The position numbers were made by a program, and so were the translations under genes. Below the pieces are notes generated by a model, which saw nothing but the letters and a program-made list of their open reading frames with translations, was not told where the DNA came from and did not search any database. Shown piece after piece: positions 54,379 to 62,650 of a DNA stretch of 64,000 bases; position 1 is the stretch's first letter; each line of letters opens with the position of its first letter. The DNA is taken from the NCBI RefSeq assembly GCF_019697375.1, contig NZ_JAHCDI010000004.1:1475324-1539323 (forward strand), in the 5' to 3' direction. Origin of the DNA: Micromonospora tarapacensis. Its GTDB lineage: Bacteria; Actinomycetota; Actinomycetes; Mycobacteriales; Micromonosporaceae.

Positions 54379-56186
54379 CGACCCTGACGTCGACGCCGGC
54401 CACCCGGCCGACCGGCACGGTGGCCGGGCGTACCCTCGCCCTGATCCGGCGGCTGTGGTCGCTGTCCGACCCCCGGTTGCGCCGCCAGCAGTTGTGGGGC
54501 ATCGCCGCCCGGATGGCGGCGGCGGTCTGCACCGCGGTCCCGATCTGGCTGCTGGTGGTGGTCCTGCAGCGGTTGCGCGAGGCCAACCTCGGCGGCCCGG
54601 AGATCAGTCAGCGTGAGGTGCTGTGGTGGAGCACCGGCGTGGTGGCCGCGGTGCTCGGCCAGTTCGGCTTCGACCTGCTCGCCCAGCGGCAGAGCTGGGT
54701 GGCCTCGTTCGAACTTCTCGGCGAGTTGCGCCTGCGGGCCCTGGAACACCTGCGCCGGCTGCCGCTGGGCTACCACACCAGACGGCAGAGCGGCGACCTC
54801 ACCGCACTCGTCACGCATCACCTCAGCGAGCTGGAGCCGGTGGTCTTCGGGGCGATCCCCACCATCATCGGAGCGGCCCTGCTGCCCCTGGTGATCGCCG
54901 TCGGCCTGCTGCTGGAGGACTGGCGGATGGGCCTCGCGGCGCTGGCGACCATTCCGCTGGCGATGCTGGTCTACGCGTGGTCGCAGCGCACCTTCGCCCG
55001 GCTGGCCGCGGAGCGCGCCGAGGCCAGCGGCCAGGCCGCCGCCCGCTTCCAGGAGTACGTCTCCGGGATCGCCGTCGCCCGCGCGCACGGTGCCACCGGT
55101 GACCGGGCCGGACGGCTCGCCCGGGCCCTGCTGCGGCACCGGGAGGCCAGCACCGGGCTGGTGAGCCGGCTGGTCGTGCCGCTGGTGCTCTTCCTCACCG
55201 TGATCGAGCTGGGCCTGCCCGTGGTGCTCCTGGCCGGCGCCTTCCTGCTGATCGGCGGCGACCTGGCACCGGCCACCTTCCTGGTGTTCGCGGTGCTGTC
55301 GCTGCGCATCCACGGACCGCTGCGCGCGATGGGCGAGCAGACCGAGAGCCTGCGGGTCGGTGAGGCGGCCGTCGACCGGCTCGGCGCCCTGCTGGCCGAG
55401 CCGGTGCCGGCGGAGATCCGCACCGGCGCGGCCCCGCAGGGGCACGACGTCGCTTTCGAGGGCGTCTCCTACACCTATCCGGGTGCGGTCCGGCCCGCGC
55501 TGCGCGACGTCAGCTTCGAGGCACCGGCCGGTACGGTCACCGCGCTCGTCGGCAGCAGCGGCGCCGGCAAGACCACCTGCCTGCACCTGCTGGCCCAGTT
55601 CTTCACCCCCGACGCCGGCGCCGTCCGCATCGGCGGGACCGACATCCGGGAACTGGACACCGGGACCCTCTTCGACGCCGTGACCGTGGTGTTCCAGGAC
55701 AGCTACCTGTTCAGCGAGTCCGTCTGGGACAACATCCGGTTCGGCCGGCCCGGCGCCAGCGACGAGGAGGTGCGTCGGGCCGCGGCACAGGCCCGGGTGG
55801 ACGAGATCGTGGCCCGGCTGCCGCAGGGCGGCGACACGCCGGTGGGGGAGGGCGGGGCGACCCTGTCCGGCGGCGAACGGCAACGACTGTCGCTGGCCCG
55901 GGCCATCCTCAAGGACGCACCGATCGTGCTGCTGGACGAGCCGACGGCGGCGATGGACGCCACCAACGAGCGGCACGTGCAGCAGGCGTTGTCCGGCCTG
56001 ATCCGGGAACGCACCGTGCTGGTCGTCGCGCACCGGCTGGGCACGATCCGGCACGCGGACCGCATCGTCGTCCTGGACGACGGCCGGGTGGTGGAGGTGG
56101 GCCGGCACGACGAGCTGCTGGCCCGCCAGGGGCGCTACGCGCGGATGTGGGCCGAGCAGGAGGCGGCCCGGTCCTGGCGGCTCTGA
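54375..56186 (+). CDS. Exporter-fold ABC transporter half, subunit 2
   Basis: 603 residues, same plan as subunit 1: membrane domain about 35-330, then Walker A GSSGAGKTT, VFQDSYLF, LSGGERQRLSLARAIL, Walker B IVLLDEPTAAMDATNE and AHRL. The residue after the Walker B Asp is Glu in both halves (LDEA, LDEP), so both sites look competent. The overlap with subunit 1 indicates an obligate heterodimer. Together with the MarR gene upstream they form a likely regulated uptake or export unit for the cluster product. Confidence 0.85.
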   Translation: MTTLTSTPATRPTGTVAGRTLALIRRLWSLSDPRLRRQQLWGIAARMAAAVCTAVPIWLLVVVLQRLREANLGGPEISQREVLWWSTGVVAAVLGQFGFDLLAQRQSWVASFELLGELRLRALEHLRRLPLGYHTRRQSGDLTALVTHHLSELEPVVFGAIPTIIGAALLPLVIAVGLLLEDWRMGLAALATIPLAMLVYAWSQRTFARLAAERAEASGQAAARFQEYVSGIAVARAHGATGDRAGRLARALLRHREASTGLVSRLVVPLVLFLTVIELGLPVVLLAGAFLLIGGDLAPATFLVFAVLSLRIHGPLRAMGEQTESLRVGEAAVDRLGALLAEPVPAEIRTGAAPQGHDVAFEGVSYTYPGAVRPALRDVSFEAPAGTVTALVGSSGAGKTTCLHLLAQFFTPDAGAVRIGGTDIRELDTGTLFDAVTVVFQDSYLFSESVWDNIRFGRPGASDEEVRRAAAQARVDEIVARLPQGGDTPVGEGGATLSGGERQRLSLARAILKDAPIVLLDEPTAAMDATNERHVQQALSGLIRERTVLVVAHRLGTIRHADRIVVLDDGRVVEVGRHDELLARQGRYARMWAEQEAARSWRL

Positions 56187-56229
56187 TCGCGGCGTTCGGC
56201 CGGTTCCTGCTCCCGACGGCGCCGGATGG

Positions 56230-57696
56230 TCAGGTGGCGATCCAGACGTTCTTCGGCCGGAGGAACTCCCGCACGCCGGCCTCGCCACCGATCCGGCCCC
56301 AGCCGCTCTGCCGCACGCCACCGAAGGGTGCCGACGGCAGGATGCCGGGCACGCCGTTGACCCAGACGCTGCCCGCCGCGACCGCCCGGCTCACCCGGTG
56401 CGCCGTGCGCAGGTCGGTGGTGTGCAGGTACGCCCCGAGGCCGTAGCGGGTGCCGTTGGCCAGTCGGACCGCCTCCTGCTCGGTGTCGAACGGAGTGAAC
56501 GCCAGCACCGGCCCGAAGATCTCCTCCTGGGCGAGCTCGCTGGCCGGGTCCACGTCGGCGAAGACCGTCGGAGCGATGAAGTAGCCGTCGCCGAGGTCGC
56601 CGCCGAGCCGTTCGCCGCCGGTCACCAGCCGGCCCTGCTCCTTGTCGCGGGCCCGTTCGACCACGCCGAGAATCCGGTGGCAGGCACTCTCGCTGACCAC
56701 CGGGCCCATCAACGTGCGCTCGTCGGCGGGATCGCCGAGCGGCACCCGGGCCAGCCGCGCGGTGACGGTGCGCAGCACCTCGTCGTAGACCGAGGAGTGC
56801 GCCAGGACGCGGGTTCCGTTGGCGCAGCCCTGCCCGCTGAGCGCGATCACCCCGCTCATCGCCAACCGGGACGCCATCCGGACGTCGGCGTCGCCGAAGA
56901 TGATGTGTGCGGACTTGCCGCCCAGTTCGAGACCGACCGGGACGAGCCGTTCCGCGGCGTCGGCGAGGATCTTCCGGGCCGTCCCACCGCCACCGGTGAA
57001 GTGCACCTTGTCGACACCGGGGTGCCGGACGAGCGCCGCACCGCCGGCCGCCGCGCCCGGCACCACGTTGACCACGCCGGGCGGGAAGCCCGCCGCCAAC
57101 GCCAGCTCGCCGAGCCGTAGCGCGGTGAACGGCGCCAGCTCCGAGGGCTTGAGCACGACCGTGTTGCCGGCCGCGAGCGCCGGGGCCAGCATCTGCGCGA
57201 CGGAGACCAGCGGGCCGTTCCAGGGAATGATCAGGGCGACCACGCCGTACGGCTCGTCGAGGGTGTAGTCGACGGCGCGTACCGGCCAGGTCGGGACGAC
57301 CTCGCCGCCGATCTTGTCAGCCCATCCGGCGTTGTAGCGCAGGTGGTCGACGGCCACGCCCGGCATCATCGAGGCGAACTGCCGAGGGCAGCCGTTTTCC
57401 AGCGTCTGTAGCCCACCCAGCTCCGTGGCGTGCCGTTCGACCAGCTCGGCCAGGCGCAGCAGCAGATCACGGCGGACGTTGCCGGCGGTGGCCCGCCAGC
57501 CGTCGAGTGCCGTGCCGGCGGCGCGGACCGCGGCGTCCATCTCGGCGGCGCCGCCCAGCGGCACGGCGGCGGTGGCCCGCCCGTCGCCGGCGTAGACGTG
57601 CTGGTGGACGCCGCCGGTGGTGGACGTCGTGCGGGTGGCGCCGATGAGAACGCCGGTGTCCGGGATCAGTTCGGTCGGTGCTGCGGTGACGGGCAC
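56230..57696 (-). CDS. Aldehyde dehydrogenase family protein
   Basis: 488 residues. NAD(P) site PWNGPLVSVAQMLAPALAAGNTVVLKPSE in parts near residue 155, Glu in LELGGKSAHI near 253, catalytic Cys in SGQGCANGTR near 287 and EEIFGPVLAF near 385 give a complete ALDH. GTG 57696 follows a GAGGG site; the longer reading adds an unlikely leader. It oxidises an aldehyde to an acid with NAD(P). It is convergent with the ABC pair and divergent from the VOC gene; a role in precursor oxidation (for example a semialdehyde from the aminotransferase) is possible but unproven. Confidence 0.85.
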   Translation of the reverse strand: MPVTAAPTELIPDTGVLIGATRTTSTTGGVHQHVYAGDGRATAAVPLGGAAEMDAAVRAAGTALDGWRATAGNVRRDLLLRLAELVERHATELGGLQTLENGCPRQFASMMPGVAVDHLRYNAGWADKIGGEVVPTWPVRAVDYTLDEPYGVVALIIPWNGPLVSVAQMLAPALAAGNTVVLKPSELAPFTALRLGELALAAGFPPGVVNVVPGAAAGGAALVRHPGVDKVHFTGGGGTARKILADAAERLVPVGLELGGKSAHIIFGDADVRMASRLAMSGVIALSGQGCANGTRVLAHSSVYDEVLRTVTARLARVPLGDPADERTLMGPVVSESACHRILGVVERARDKEQGRLVTGGERLGGDLGDGYFIAPTVFADVDPASELAQEEIFGPVLAFTPFDTEQEAVRLANGTRYGLGAYLHTTDLRTAHRVSRAVAAGSVWVNGVPGILPSAPFGGVRQSGWGRIGGEAGVREFLRPKNVWIAT

Positions 57697-57795
57697 GTGG
57701 CGACCCTCTTCCGGCTCGGCGCACCACCTCAAGGCGGGGCGGTCAGCGGAGTATGTTGCGTCGGATCCTAGTGTAGTTTGTTGCGTTAGGCAGCC

Positions 57796-57810
57796 CCACC
57801 CGAAGGGTGG
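57796..57810. promoter_or_regulatory. Small inverted repeat in the ALDH/VOC divergent promoter region
   Basis: CCACCC at 57796-57801 and GGGTGG at 57805-57810 with a 3-base centre, lying 38 bases before the VOC start. The 151-base gap is shared by two divergent genes and is AT-rich around 57750-57790, so a shared operator is conceivable. Weak evidence. Confidence 0.3.
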
Positions 57811-57847
57811 TGCGGATCGCCGGAGCGATGACGGAGGAGGTCGAGTC

Positions 57848-58228
57848 GTGGCAGGACATCTGTCGTACTTCGAGTTCGGGACGCCGGACGTGGCGGTGGC
57901 CAGCCGGTTCTATGCCGAGCTGTTCGGCTGGGAGGTGCAGGCGCAGGAACACGGTGGGTCGATCGACACCGGGCCGGCCGGCCCGGGTGCGGTGGCGGTG
58001 CCGGGCGGCCTGCACCGTGACCCGGGACCGCCGCAGCACTACCTCTACTTCGCCGTCGACGACATCGACGCGGCGATGAAGCGGGTGGTCGAACTCGGCG
58101 GCGAGGTGGAACCGATGCGCCCGCCGACCGAGCAGTGGGGCGCGTTCGTCGAGTGCCGGGACAACCAGGGTCTCGCCTTCGGCCTGCACCTTCCGCCCAC
58201 GAGAGACACGTCCGAGCCGACGGACTGA
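57848..58228 (+). CDS. VOC-superfamily (glyoxalase/bleomycin-resistance fold) protein
   Basis: 126 residues. The fold is clear: GHLSYFEFGTPDVAVASRFYAELFGWEV opens the first beta-alpha-beta unit, YLYFAVDDIDAAMKRVVELGGEV the second, and GAFVECRDNQGLAFGLH closes it. GTG 57848 follows GGAGGAGG. Members bind a metal for isomerase, dioxygenase or resistance roles, or simply bind a drug. A resistance-type binding function would suit the cluster, but nothing specific shows it. Confidence 0.8.
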   Translation: MAGHLSYFEFGTPDVAVASRFYAELFGWEVQAQEHGGSIDTGPAGPGAVAVPGGLHRDPGPPQHYLYFAVDDIDAAMKRVVELGGEVEPMRPPTEQWGAFVECRDNQGLAFGLHLPPTRDTSEPTD

Positions 58229-58233
58229 GCGGA

Positions 58234-58274
58234 CGACGGGTGCCGCGCACCGGTGGGTTGCGCGGCACCCGTCG
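58234..58274. terminator. Perfect 16-bp hairpin between VOC and SDR genes
   Basis: 58234-58249 pairs with 58259-58274 without mismatch (core GACGGGTGCCGCGCA), loop 9 bases. It starts six bases after the VOC stop and lies between convergent genes, so it probably terminates both transcripts. Confidence 0.8.
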
Positions 58275-58301
58275 GATCCGGCGCCGGCCGCGCCCGGCGG
58301 C

Positions 58302-59111
58302 TCACTGGGCGTCGGCGAGGTACCGGCCCGGCACGAAGCCGGTCCGGGCGGTGGAGAGACCACCGTCCACCGTGATCACCGACCCGGTCACGTACGAGCC
58401 GGCCCGGCTGCACAGGTAGATGGCGGTGCCGACGATGTCGTCCGGCCGGCCGATGCGCTGCAGGGGCGTCACCGCGGCGATCTCCTCGCCCATCGCCTCC
58501 AGCACACCGGCCATCATCCGGGACGGGAAGCTACCCGGTGCGATCACGTTCGCGGTCACCGTCGGCGCGAAGTCGTGCGCGAGCATCCGGGTGATGTGGT
58601 GGATGGCCGCCTTCGCCGCGGCGGCCGAGTAGGTCGGCATCTCCGGCACCCGCAGCGCGTCGGCGCTGCCGATGTTGATGATCCGGGCCGGGTCCTCGGC
58701 GGTGCCGGCCGCCCGCAGCAGCGGTGCCAGCTCCCGCACCAGGAACAGCGGGGCCTTGAGGCCGAGGTCGAGGACGCTGTCCCAGGCGCTGGCGGGGAAC
58801 TGCTCGACCGGTGCCGTCCAGGCGGTGCCGGCGTTGTTGACCAGGATGTCCAGCTTCGGCTCGCGTTCGGCGATCTCCCGGGCCAGCCGGACGCACTCCT
58901 GCTCGTCGGCGAGGTCCGCCGGGATCGCCACGCACTCGCCGCCGCCGGCCGAGAACGCCTGGGCCACGTCCTCGCAGTCGGACTTGGTCCGGGCGGTGAG
59001 ATAGACCCGCGCGCCCGCCTCGACGAACCCCTGGGCGATCATCCGCCCGATCCCCTGGGTGCCGCCGGTGACCAGGGCCACCCGGCCGGCCACCGAAAAC
59101 AGCTCACTCAT
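58302..59111 (-). CDS. Short-chain dehydrogenase/reductase with altered active-site spacing
   Basis: 269 residues: TGGTQGIG cofactor loop near residue 16, DILVNNAGTA near 92, INIGSAD for the Ser, and the C-terminal VITVDGG typical of 3-oxoacyl reductases (closest in style to RhlG). The Tyr-Lys motif reads YSAAAAKAA, with five residues between Tyr and Lys instead of three. ATG 59111 has GTGGAGG upstream. If the spacing is real the enzyme may be impaired or differently folded; a six-base local error is less likely because no homopolymer is present. Confidence 0.8.
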   Translation of the reverse strand: MSELFSVAGRVALVTGGTQGIGRMIAQGFVEAGARVYLTARTKSDCEDVAQAFSAGGGECVAIPADLADEQECVRLAREIAEREPKLDILVNNAGTAWTAPVEQFPASAWDSVLDLGLKAPLFLVRELAPLLRAAGTAEDPARIINIGSADALRVPEMPTYSAAAAKAAIHHITRMLAHDFAPTVTANVIAPGSFPSRMMAGVLEAMGEEIAAVTPLQRIGRPDDIVGTAIYLCSRAGSYVTGSVITVDGGLSTARTGFVPGRYLADAQ

Positions 59112-59167
59112 GACAACCTCCACAGACGATAAGCTTCGCTACCGTACGACGCCGGGCTCGACGTCAC

Positions 59168-60286
59168 CTACCCCGCGCCGGCCTCCTCGCCCACGGCGAG
59201 CGCGCCGAGCGTGGCGTACGAGTCGCGGCCGGCCACGAAGTGCTGGGTGGCCGTCCGCATGTCGCGCAGCCGCCGTTGCAGCGGGGAGGTCTCGTACACG
59301 GCGCTTCCGCCGGCCAGCGTGTGCGCGGCGTCCACGACCTGCGCACACAGGGCGGTCACCTGTGCCGCCGCCGCCCGCAGCCGGGCCCGCCGCAACGGCG
59401 TCGATGCGCCGGTGGACGACTGTGCCTCGGCCGCCTCGGCGTAGAGCAGCGCCCGGGCGGCACGATGCATCGTCTGCGCCTCGCCCAGCCGGTCCTGGAA
59501 GACCGTGGACGCGGCGAGCCGGCGTGCGCTCAGCGCCGGTCGCTTGCCGTCGACGGCCAGCCGGACCAGGTCGGCCAGCGCGCCGTCGGCCAGCCCCACC
59601 GCGACCGCGCCGATGATCAGACTGGACTGGGCGATGCGGTGCACGGCGTCGTCGTCCCGGGCGGCGACCGCGCGGTGGTCGGGCACCCGCGCGTCCTCCA
59701 CCACCACGTCGTGGCTGGCGGTCCCGCGCAGCCCCAGCACCCGCCAGGTGTCCACGACCCGGACGTCGCCCGCCGGCACGAACAGGATGCGGGTCGCCGG
59801 CACCCCGTCGGGGCCGACCGGCACGCTGCGACCGGAGACCAGCACGCAGTTCAGGTAGAACCACGCCGCCCGGGGACAGCCGGTGACGAACGGCCACTGG
59901 CCGGTGAGCCGCCAGCCGCCGTCGCTGGTGCGGGCCCGACCCTTGGGGGCGACCGCCCCGGCGACGAGGGTGTCCGCGCCGTCGGCGAAGACGTCGTCCA
60001 GCGTGGCGGCCGGACCGCACCGGACGATCAGGTGCGACAGCGCCACCTGGCCGACCGTCCACGACGTGGCGGCGTCGGCGCGGGCGAGTTCCTCCAGCAC
60101 GGCGAGCACGTCGGGCAGGCCGAGCTGGTCACCGCCGTGACTGGCCGGGGCCAACATCCGGAAGCAGCCGGCGTCACGGAGATCGTCGAGGAGGTCGTCG
60201 GGAAGCCCGCGTCGCTGTTCGATCTCGTCGGCCCGTTTCGCCACGCGGGACGCAAGCTCGCCCACCCGTGCCAGCGTTGGGTTCAC
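59168..60286 (-). CDS. Acyl-CoA dehydrogenase-fold flavin monooxygenase-like protein
   Basis: 372 residues with the acyl-CoA dehydrogenase fold in its monooxygenase (group D, HsaA/DszC-like) version: an N-terminal helical domain, GGWRLTGQWPFVTGC in the beta domain and a C-terminal helical bundle with AGGSAVYETSPLQRRLRDM. The catalytic Glu of true acyl-CoA dehydrogenases is not evident. Such enzymes use reduced flavin from a partner; an FMN reductase gene lies 1.7 kb away. GTG 60286 follows AGGAGG. Hydroxylation of an amine, aromatic ring or carrier-bound substrate are all possible. Confidence 0.75.
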   Translation of the reverse strand: MNPTLARVGELASRVAKRADEIEQRRGLPDDLLDDLRDAGCFRMLAPASHGGDQLGLPDVLAVLEELARADAATSWTVGQVALSHLIVRCGPAATLDDVFADGADTLVAGAVAPKGRARTSDGGWRLTGQWPFVTGCPRAAWFYLNCVLVSGRSVPVGPDGVPATRILFVPAGDVRVVDTWRVLGLRGTASHDVVVEDARVPDHRAVAARDDDAVHRIAQSSLIIGAVAVGLADGALADLVRLAVDGKRPALSARRLAASTVFQDRLGEAQTMHRAARALLYAEAAEAQSSTGASTPLRRARLRAAAAQVTALCAQVVDAAHTLAGGSAVYETSPLQRRLRDMRTATQHFVAGRDSYATLGALAVGEEAGAG

Positions 60287-60346
60287 GTCCGCTCCTCCTA
60301 TGTCTGGTGTGTCGTGTCCGGACGCTATCTTCCGCCGGTGGGTGCT

Positions 60347-60403
60347 GTCCATGGCGCGCCCGCCGAGTTAGCGTGTGTGGTGAAAAAACAACACACCATG
60401 GAC
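60347..60403. promoter_or_regulatory. Inverted repeat GTCCATGG...CCATGGAC between divergent genes
   Basis: GTCCATGG at 60347-60354 and CCATGGAC at 60396-60403 form a perfect 8-bp inverted repeat. The motif CCATGG(A)CGCGCC also occurs twice in the same orientation with one inserted base. It lies in the 137-base gap shared by the flavoprotein (minus) and methyltransferase (plus) genes, next to an A-tract (60383-60388), so a shared operator is plausible. Confidence 0.35.
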
Positions 60404-60423
60404 GCGCCGCCTGGAGGACGCCG

Positions 60424-61512
60424 ATGACCACTCCCACTGACACCGGTGCCCGAGTCTTCGCGGTCCGGATGTGGACCTCGCTGCTGGCCACCCAGGAGCT
60501 GCTGTCGACGTACCTCGGTGTCCGCCTCGGGCTCTACGAGGACCTCGCCGCCAAGGGACCGGGCACGGTGGCGGAGATCGCCCAGCGCACCGGCGTCGAC
60601 CCGCGCTACGCCCGGGAGTGGCTGGAGCAGCAGGCGGTGGCCGGCATCCTCACCGTCGACGACCCGTCCCGGCCGGAGCAGGCGCGGGTGTTCGCGATAC
60701 CCGCCGCGCACGCCGAGGTGCTCACGGTCTCGGACAGCCCGGTGTCGATGGCGGCGCTGGCGGTGCTGCCGTTGGGCGGCGTGGCGGCGGCGCTGCCGGC
60801 GCTGCTGGACGCGTACCGCGACGGTGGCGGGGTACCCGACGCGGTCTACGGCGTCGACTGGCGGGAGGGCCACGCGGGCGCCAACCGGGCCATGTTCACC
60901 CACCAGATGGCCGGCTGGCTGCGTCGTCACGCCCCGGACATCCACGCCCGGCTCGCCGGCTCGCCGGCCCGGGTGGCGGATGTGGCGTGCGGCGCGGGCT
61001 GGGCGGGCATCGGGCTGGCCCGGGCCTTTCCCGGGATCGCCGTCGACGGGTACGACATCGACGCCGACGTCATCGACGACGCCCGGCGGCACGCCGCGGA
61101 CGCCGGCCTGACCGACCGGGTGTCCTTCGCCGCCCGGGACGCCGCGGACCCGGAGCTGGCCGGGGTCTACGATCTGGTCTGCCTCTTCGACGCCCTGCAC
61201 GAGATCTCCCGCCCGGTGGAGGTGCTGCGGGCCTGCCGGCGGCTGTGCGCCGAGGGCGGCAGCGTCCTGGTGCTGGACGCCCGGGTGGCGGAGCGGTTTG
61301 CCGCGCCGGCCGACGAGATCGAGCGGTTTCAGTATGCGACGAGCGTGCTGCACTGCCTGCCGGCCTGCCTGAGCCAGCAGCCCTCGGCCGGCACCGGCAC
61401 GGTGCTGCGTCCGGAGACCGTACGGCGACTGGCGGTCGAGGCGGGCTTCGCCGCCGTCACCCAACTCCCGATCGACGACCGGTTCCACCGGCTCTACCGC
61501 CTGATCGGCTGA
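60424..61512 (+). CDS. Class I SAM-dependent methyltransferase with N-terminal winged-helix domain
   Basis: 362 residues. An N-terminal winged-helix-like dimerisation domain (about 10-95, with GPGTVAEIAQRTGVD and REWLEQQAVAGIL) precedes a Rossmann domain with SAM motif VADVACGAGWAGIGLA near 182, DGYDID and DLVCLFDALHEI. This layout is shared by Rv2258c-type and O-methyltransferase families. ATG 60424 has GGAGGACG upstream. Its acceptor is unknown; as the only methyltransferase in the window it is the candidate for O- or N-methylation of a pathway product. Confidence 0.8.
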   Translation: MTTPTDTGARVFAVRMWTSLLATQELLSTYLGVRLGLYEDLAAKGPGTVAEIAQRTGVDPRYAREWLEQQAVAGILTVDDPSRPEQARVFAIPAAHAEVLTVSDSPVSMAALAVLPLGGVAAALPALLDAYRDGGGVPDAVYGVDWREGHAGANRAMFTHQMAGWLRRHAPDIHARLAGSPARVADVACGAGWAGIGLARAFPGIAVDGYDIDADVIDDARRHAADAGLTDRVSFAARDAADPELAGVYDLVCLFDALHEISRPVEVLRACRRLCAEGGSVLVLDARVAERFAAPADEIERFQYATSVLHCLPACLSQQPSAGTGTVLRPETVRRLAVEAGFAAVTQLPIDDRFHRLYRLIG

Positions 61513-61604
61513 ACCGGCGCCGGCGCCGGCGCACCGCGACCGCCCGGACCGGCGTACGGGTCGGCGGCCCGCGGCCGGCGCGGCACCCCACCGGCACCCG
61601 CGAA

Positions 61605-61634
61605 GGGCCGGCCATCCGCGGTGATGGCCGGCCC
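61605..61634. terminator. Perfect 11-bp hairpin between methyltransferase and carrier protein genes
   Basis: GGGCCGGCCAT at 61605-61615 pairs with ATGGCCGGCCC at 61624-61634, loop 8 bases, located between convergent genes. No T-tract. Confidence 0.7.
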
Positions 61635-61650
61635 GGCGACGCCCGGAGGG

Positions 61651-61950
61651 TCAGGCCCCGGCTTCGCGCTCGGCGATGCGCCGCAGCACGTGCGCCTGCA
61701 CCGCGCCGAGTGTCGTGATCGACCGGGCGGTCTTCTCGTCGATGGGTTCGAGGTCGAACTCGTCCTCCAGCGCGAAGGCGAGTTCCATCAGGGCCAGCGA
61801 GTGGAAACCGAGGTCCTGGACCAGGGCCGTCTCCGCGTCGCGCAGGCCGTCGGGGTTGGGCGCCAGGTCCAGCACGATGGCCTGGACCTGGGCGCGGATC
61901 TGCTCGTCGGACTGCTTCGGCCCCACGACCGTCGGGGTCTGCTCACTCAT
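61651..61950 (-). CDS. Stand-alone acyl/peptidyl carrier protein
   Basis: 99 residues, a four-helix carrier protein. The phosphopantetheine Ser lies in LGFHSLALMELAFALEDEF, where the usual Asp before Ser is His. The extension of about 20 residues before helix 1 is disordered. GAAGGAAG precedes ATG 61950. It is 28 bases downstream of the FMN reductase in the same direction, after an SsuD-like monooxygenase, so the substrate of these flavoenzymes may be bound to this carrier. Charging enzyme unknown; none is encoded next to it. Confidence 0.85.
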   Translation of the reverse strand: MSEQTPTVVGPKQSDEQIRAQVQAIVLDLAPNPDGLRDAETALVQDLGFHSLALMELAFALEDEFDLEPIDEKTARSITTLGAVQAHVLRRIAEREAGA

Positions 61951-61978
61951 GTCGCTTCTTCCTTCCGGATCGCCCGGC

Positions 61979-62650
61979 TCACCGGAGCTGTGCGGTTTGA
62001 TGGACGGGTACGGGTTCCGTGGGTTGGGGCGGGCCCACCGACGGGGTCTGGCAACTGCGCAGTACCGCGGCGAGCACCGGCACCGCCGCCGTGGTCCAAC
62101 CGGCGACCGCGGTGTCGAGGTCGCCGAATTCCTCCTCCAGCACCGCCAACCCGCGTACGGGGACGACGGCGCCCAACTCCACCAGCAGTGGCCGTAGCCG
62201 GGCGTCGGAGACGAAGCGGTGCTGGGCCCAACCGGCGGTCATCACCGGCACCGCGACCGTGCCCGGACACAGCCCCTCGCGGGGGAGCATGTCGAGGAAG
62301 AGCTTCAGCAGGCCGGTGTAGGAACCCTTGAAGGTCGGGCTCACCACCACCAGCAGGCCGGGCCCGCGGACCCGGCCGAGCACCCGTTCCAGCGGCGCGT
62401 GCGCGGCGGTGCCGGCGATCAGCCGGGCGGGCAGGTCCGGGCCGAGTTCGGCCAGGTCCACCAGGTGCGGGTCGCCGAGGTGGACGCCGAGGCCGGCGAG
62501 CCCGGTGCGCAGCGCGCCGGTGAGGTGTCGGGCGACGGTGAGGGTACGCGAGCCCTTGCGGGGGTTGCCGACCAGGACGGTGGCCGGTACGGACACGGTG
62601 TCGGTCGGTTGGCTCGTCCGCTCGGGCGCGTGCTGCCACAGGTCGGTCAC
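61979..62650 (-). CDS. NAD(P)H-dependent FMN reductase family protein
   Basis: 223 residues with the flavodoxin-like fold of SsuE/MsuE-type reductases: VLVGNPRKGSRTLTVARHL near residue 25 binds the FMN phosphate, and VVVSPTFKGSYTGLLKLFLDML near 105 is the family hallmark. It supplies reduced FMN to a two-component monooxygenase, evidently the SsuD-like protein whose stop its GTG start overlaps (GTGA). It could also serve the acyl-CoA-dehydrogenase-fold protein. Confidence 0.85.
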   Translation of the reverse strand: MTDLWQHAPERTSQPTDTVSVPATVLVGNPRKGSRTLTVARHLTGALRTGLAGLGVHLGDPHLVDLAELGPDLPARLIAGTAAHAPLERVLGRVRGPGLLVVVSPTFKGSYTGLLKLFLDMLPREGLCPGTVAVPVMTAGWAQHRFVSDARLRPLLVELGAVVPVRGLAVLEEEFGDLDTAVAGWTTAAVPVLAAVLRSCQTPSVGPPQPTEPVPVHQTAQLR

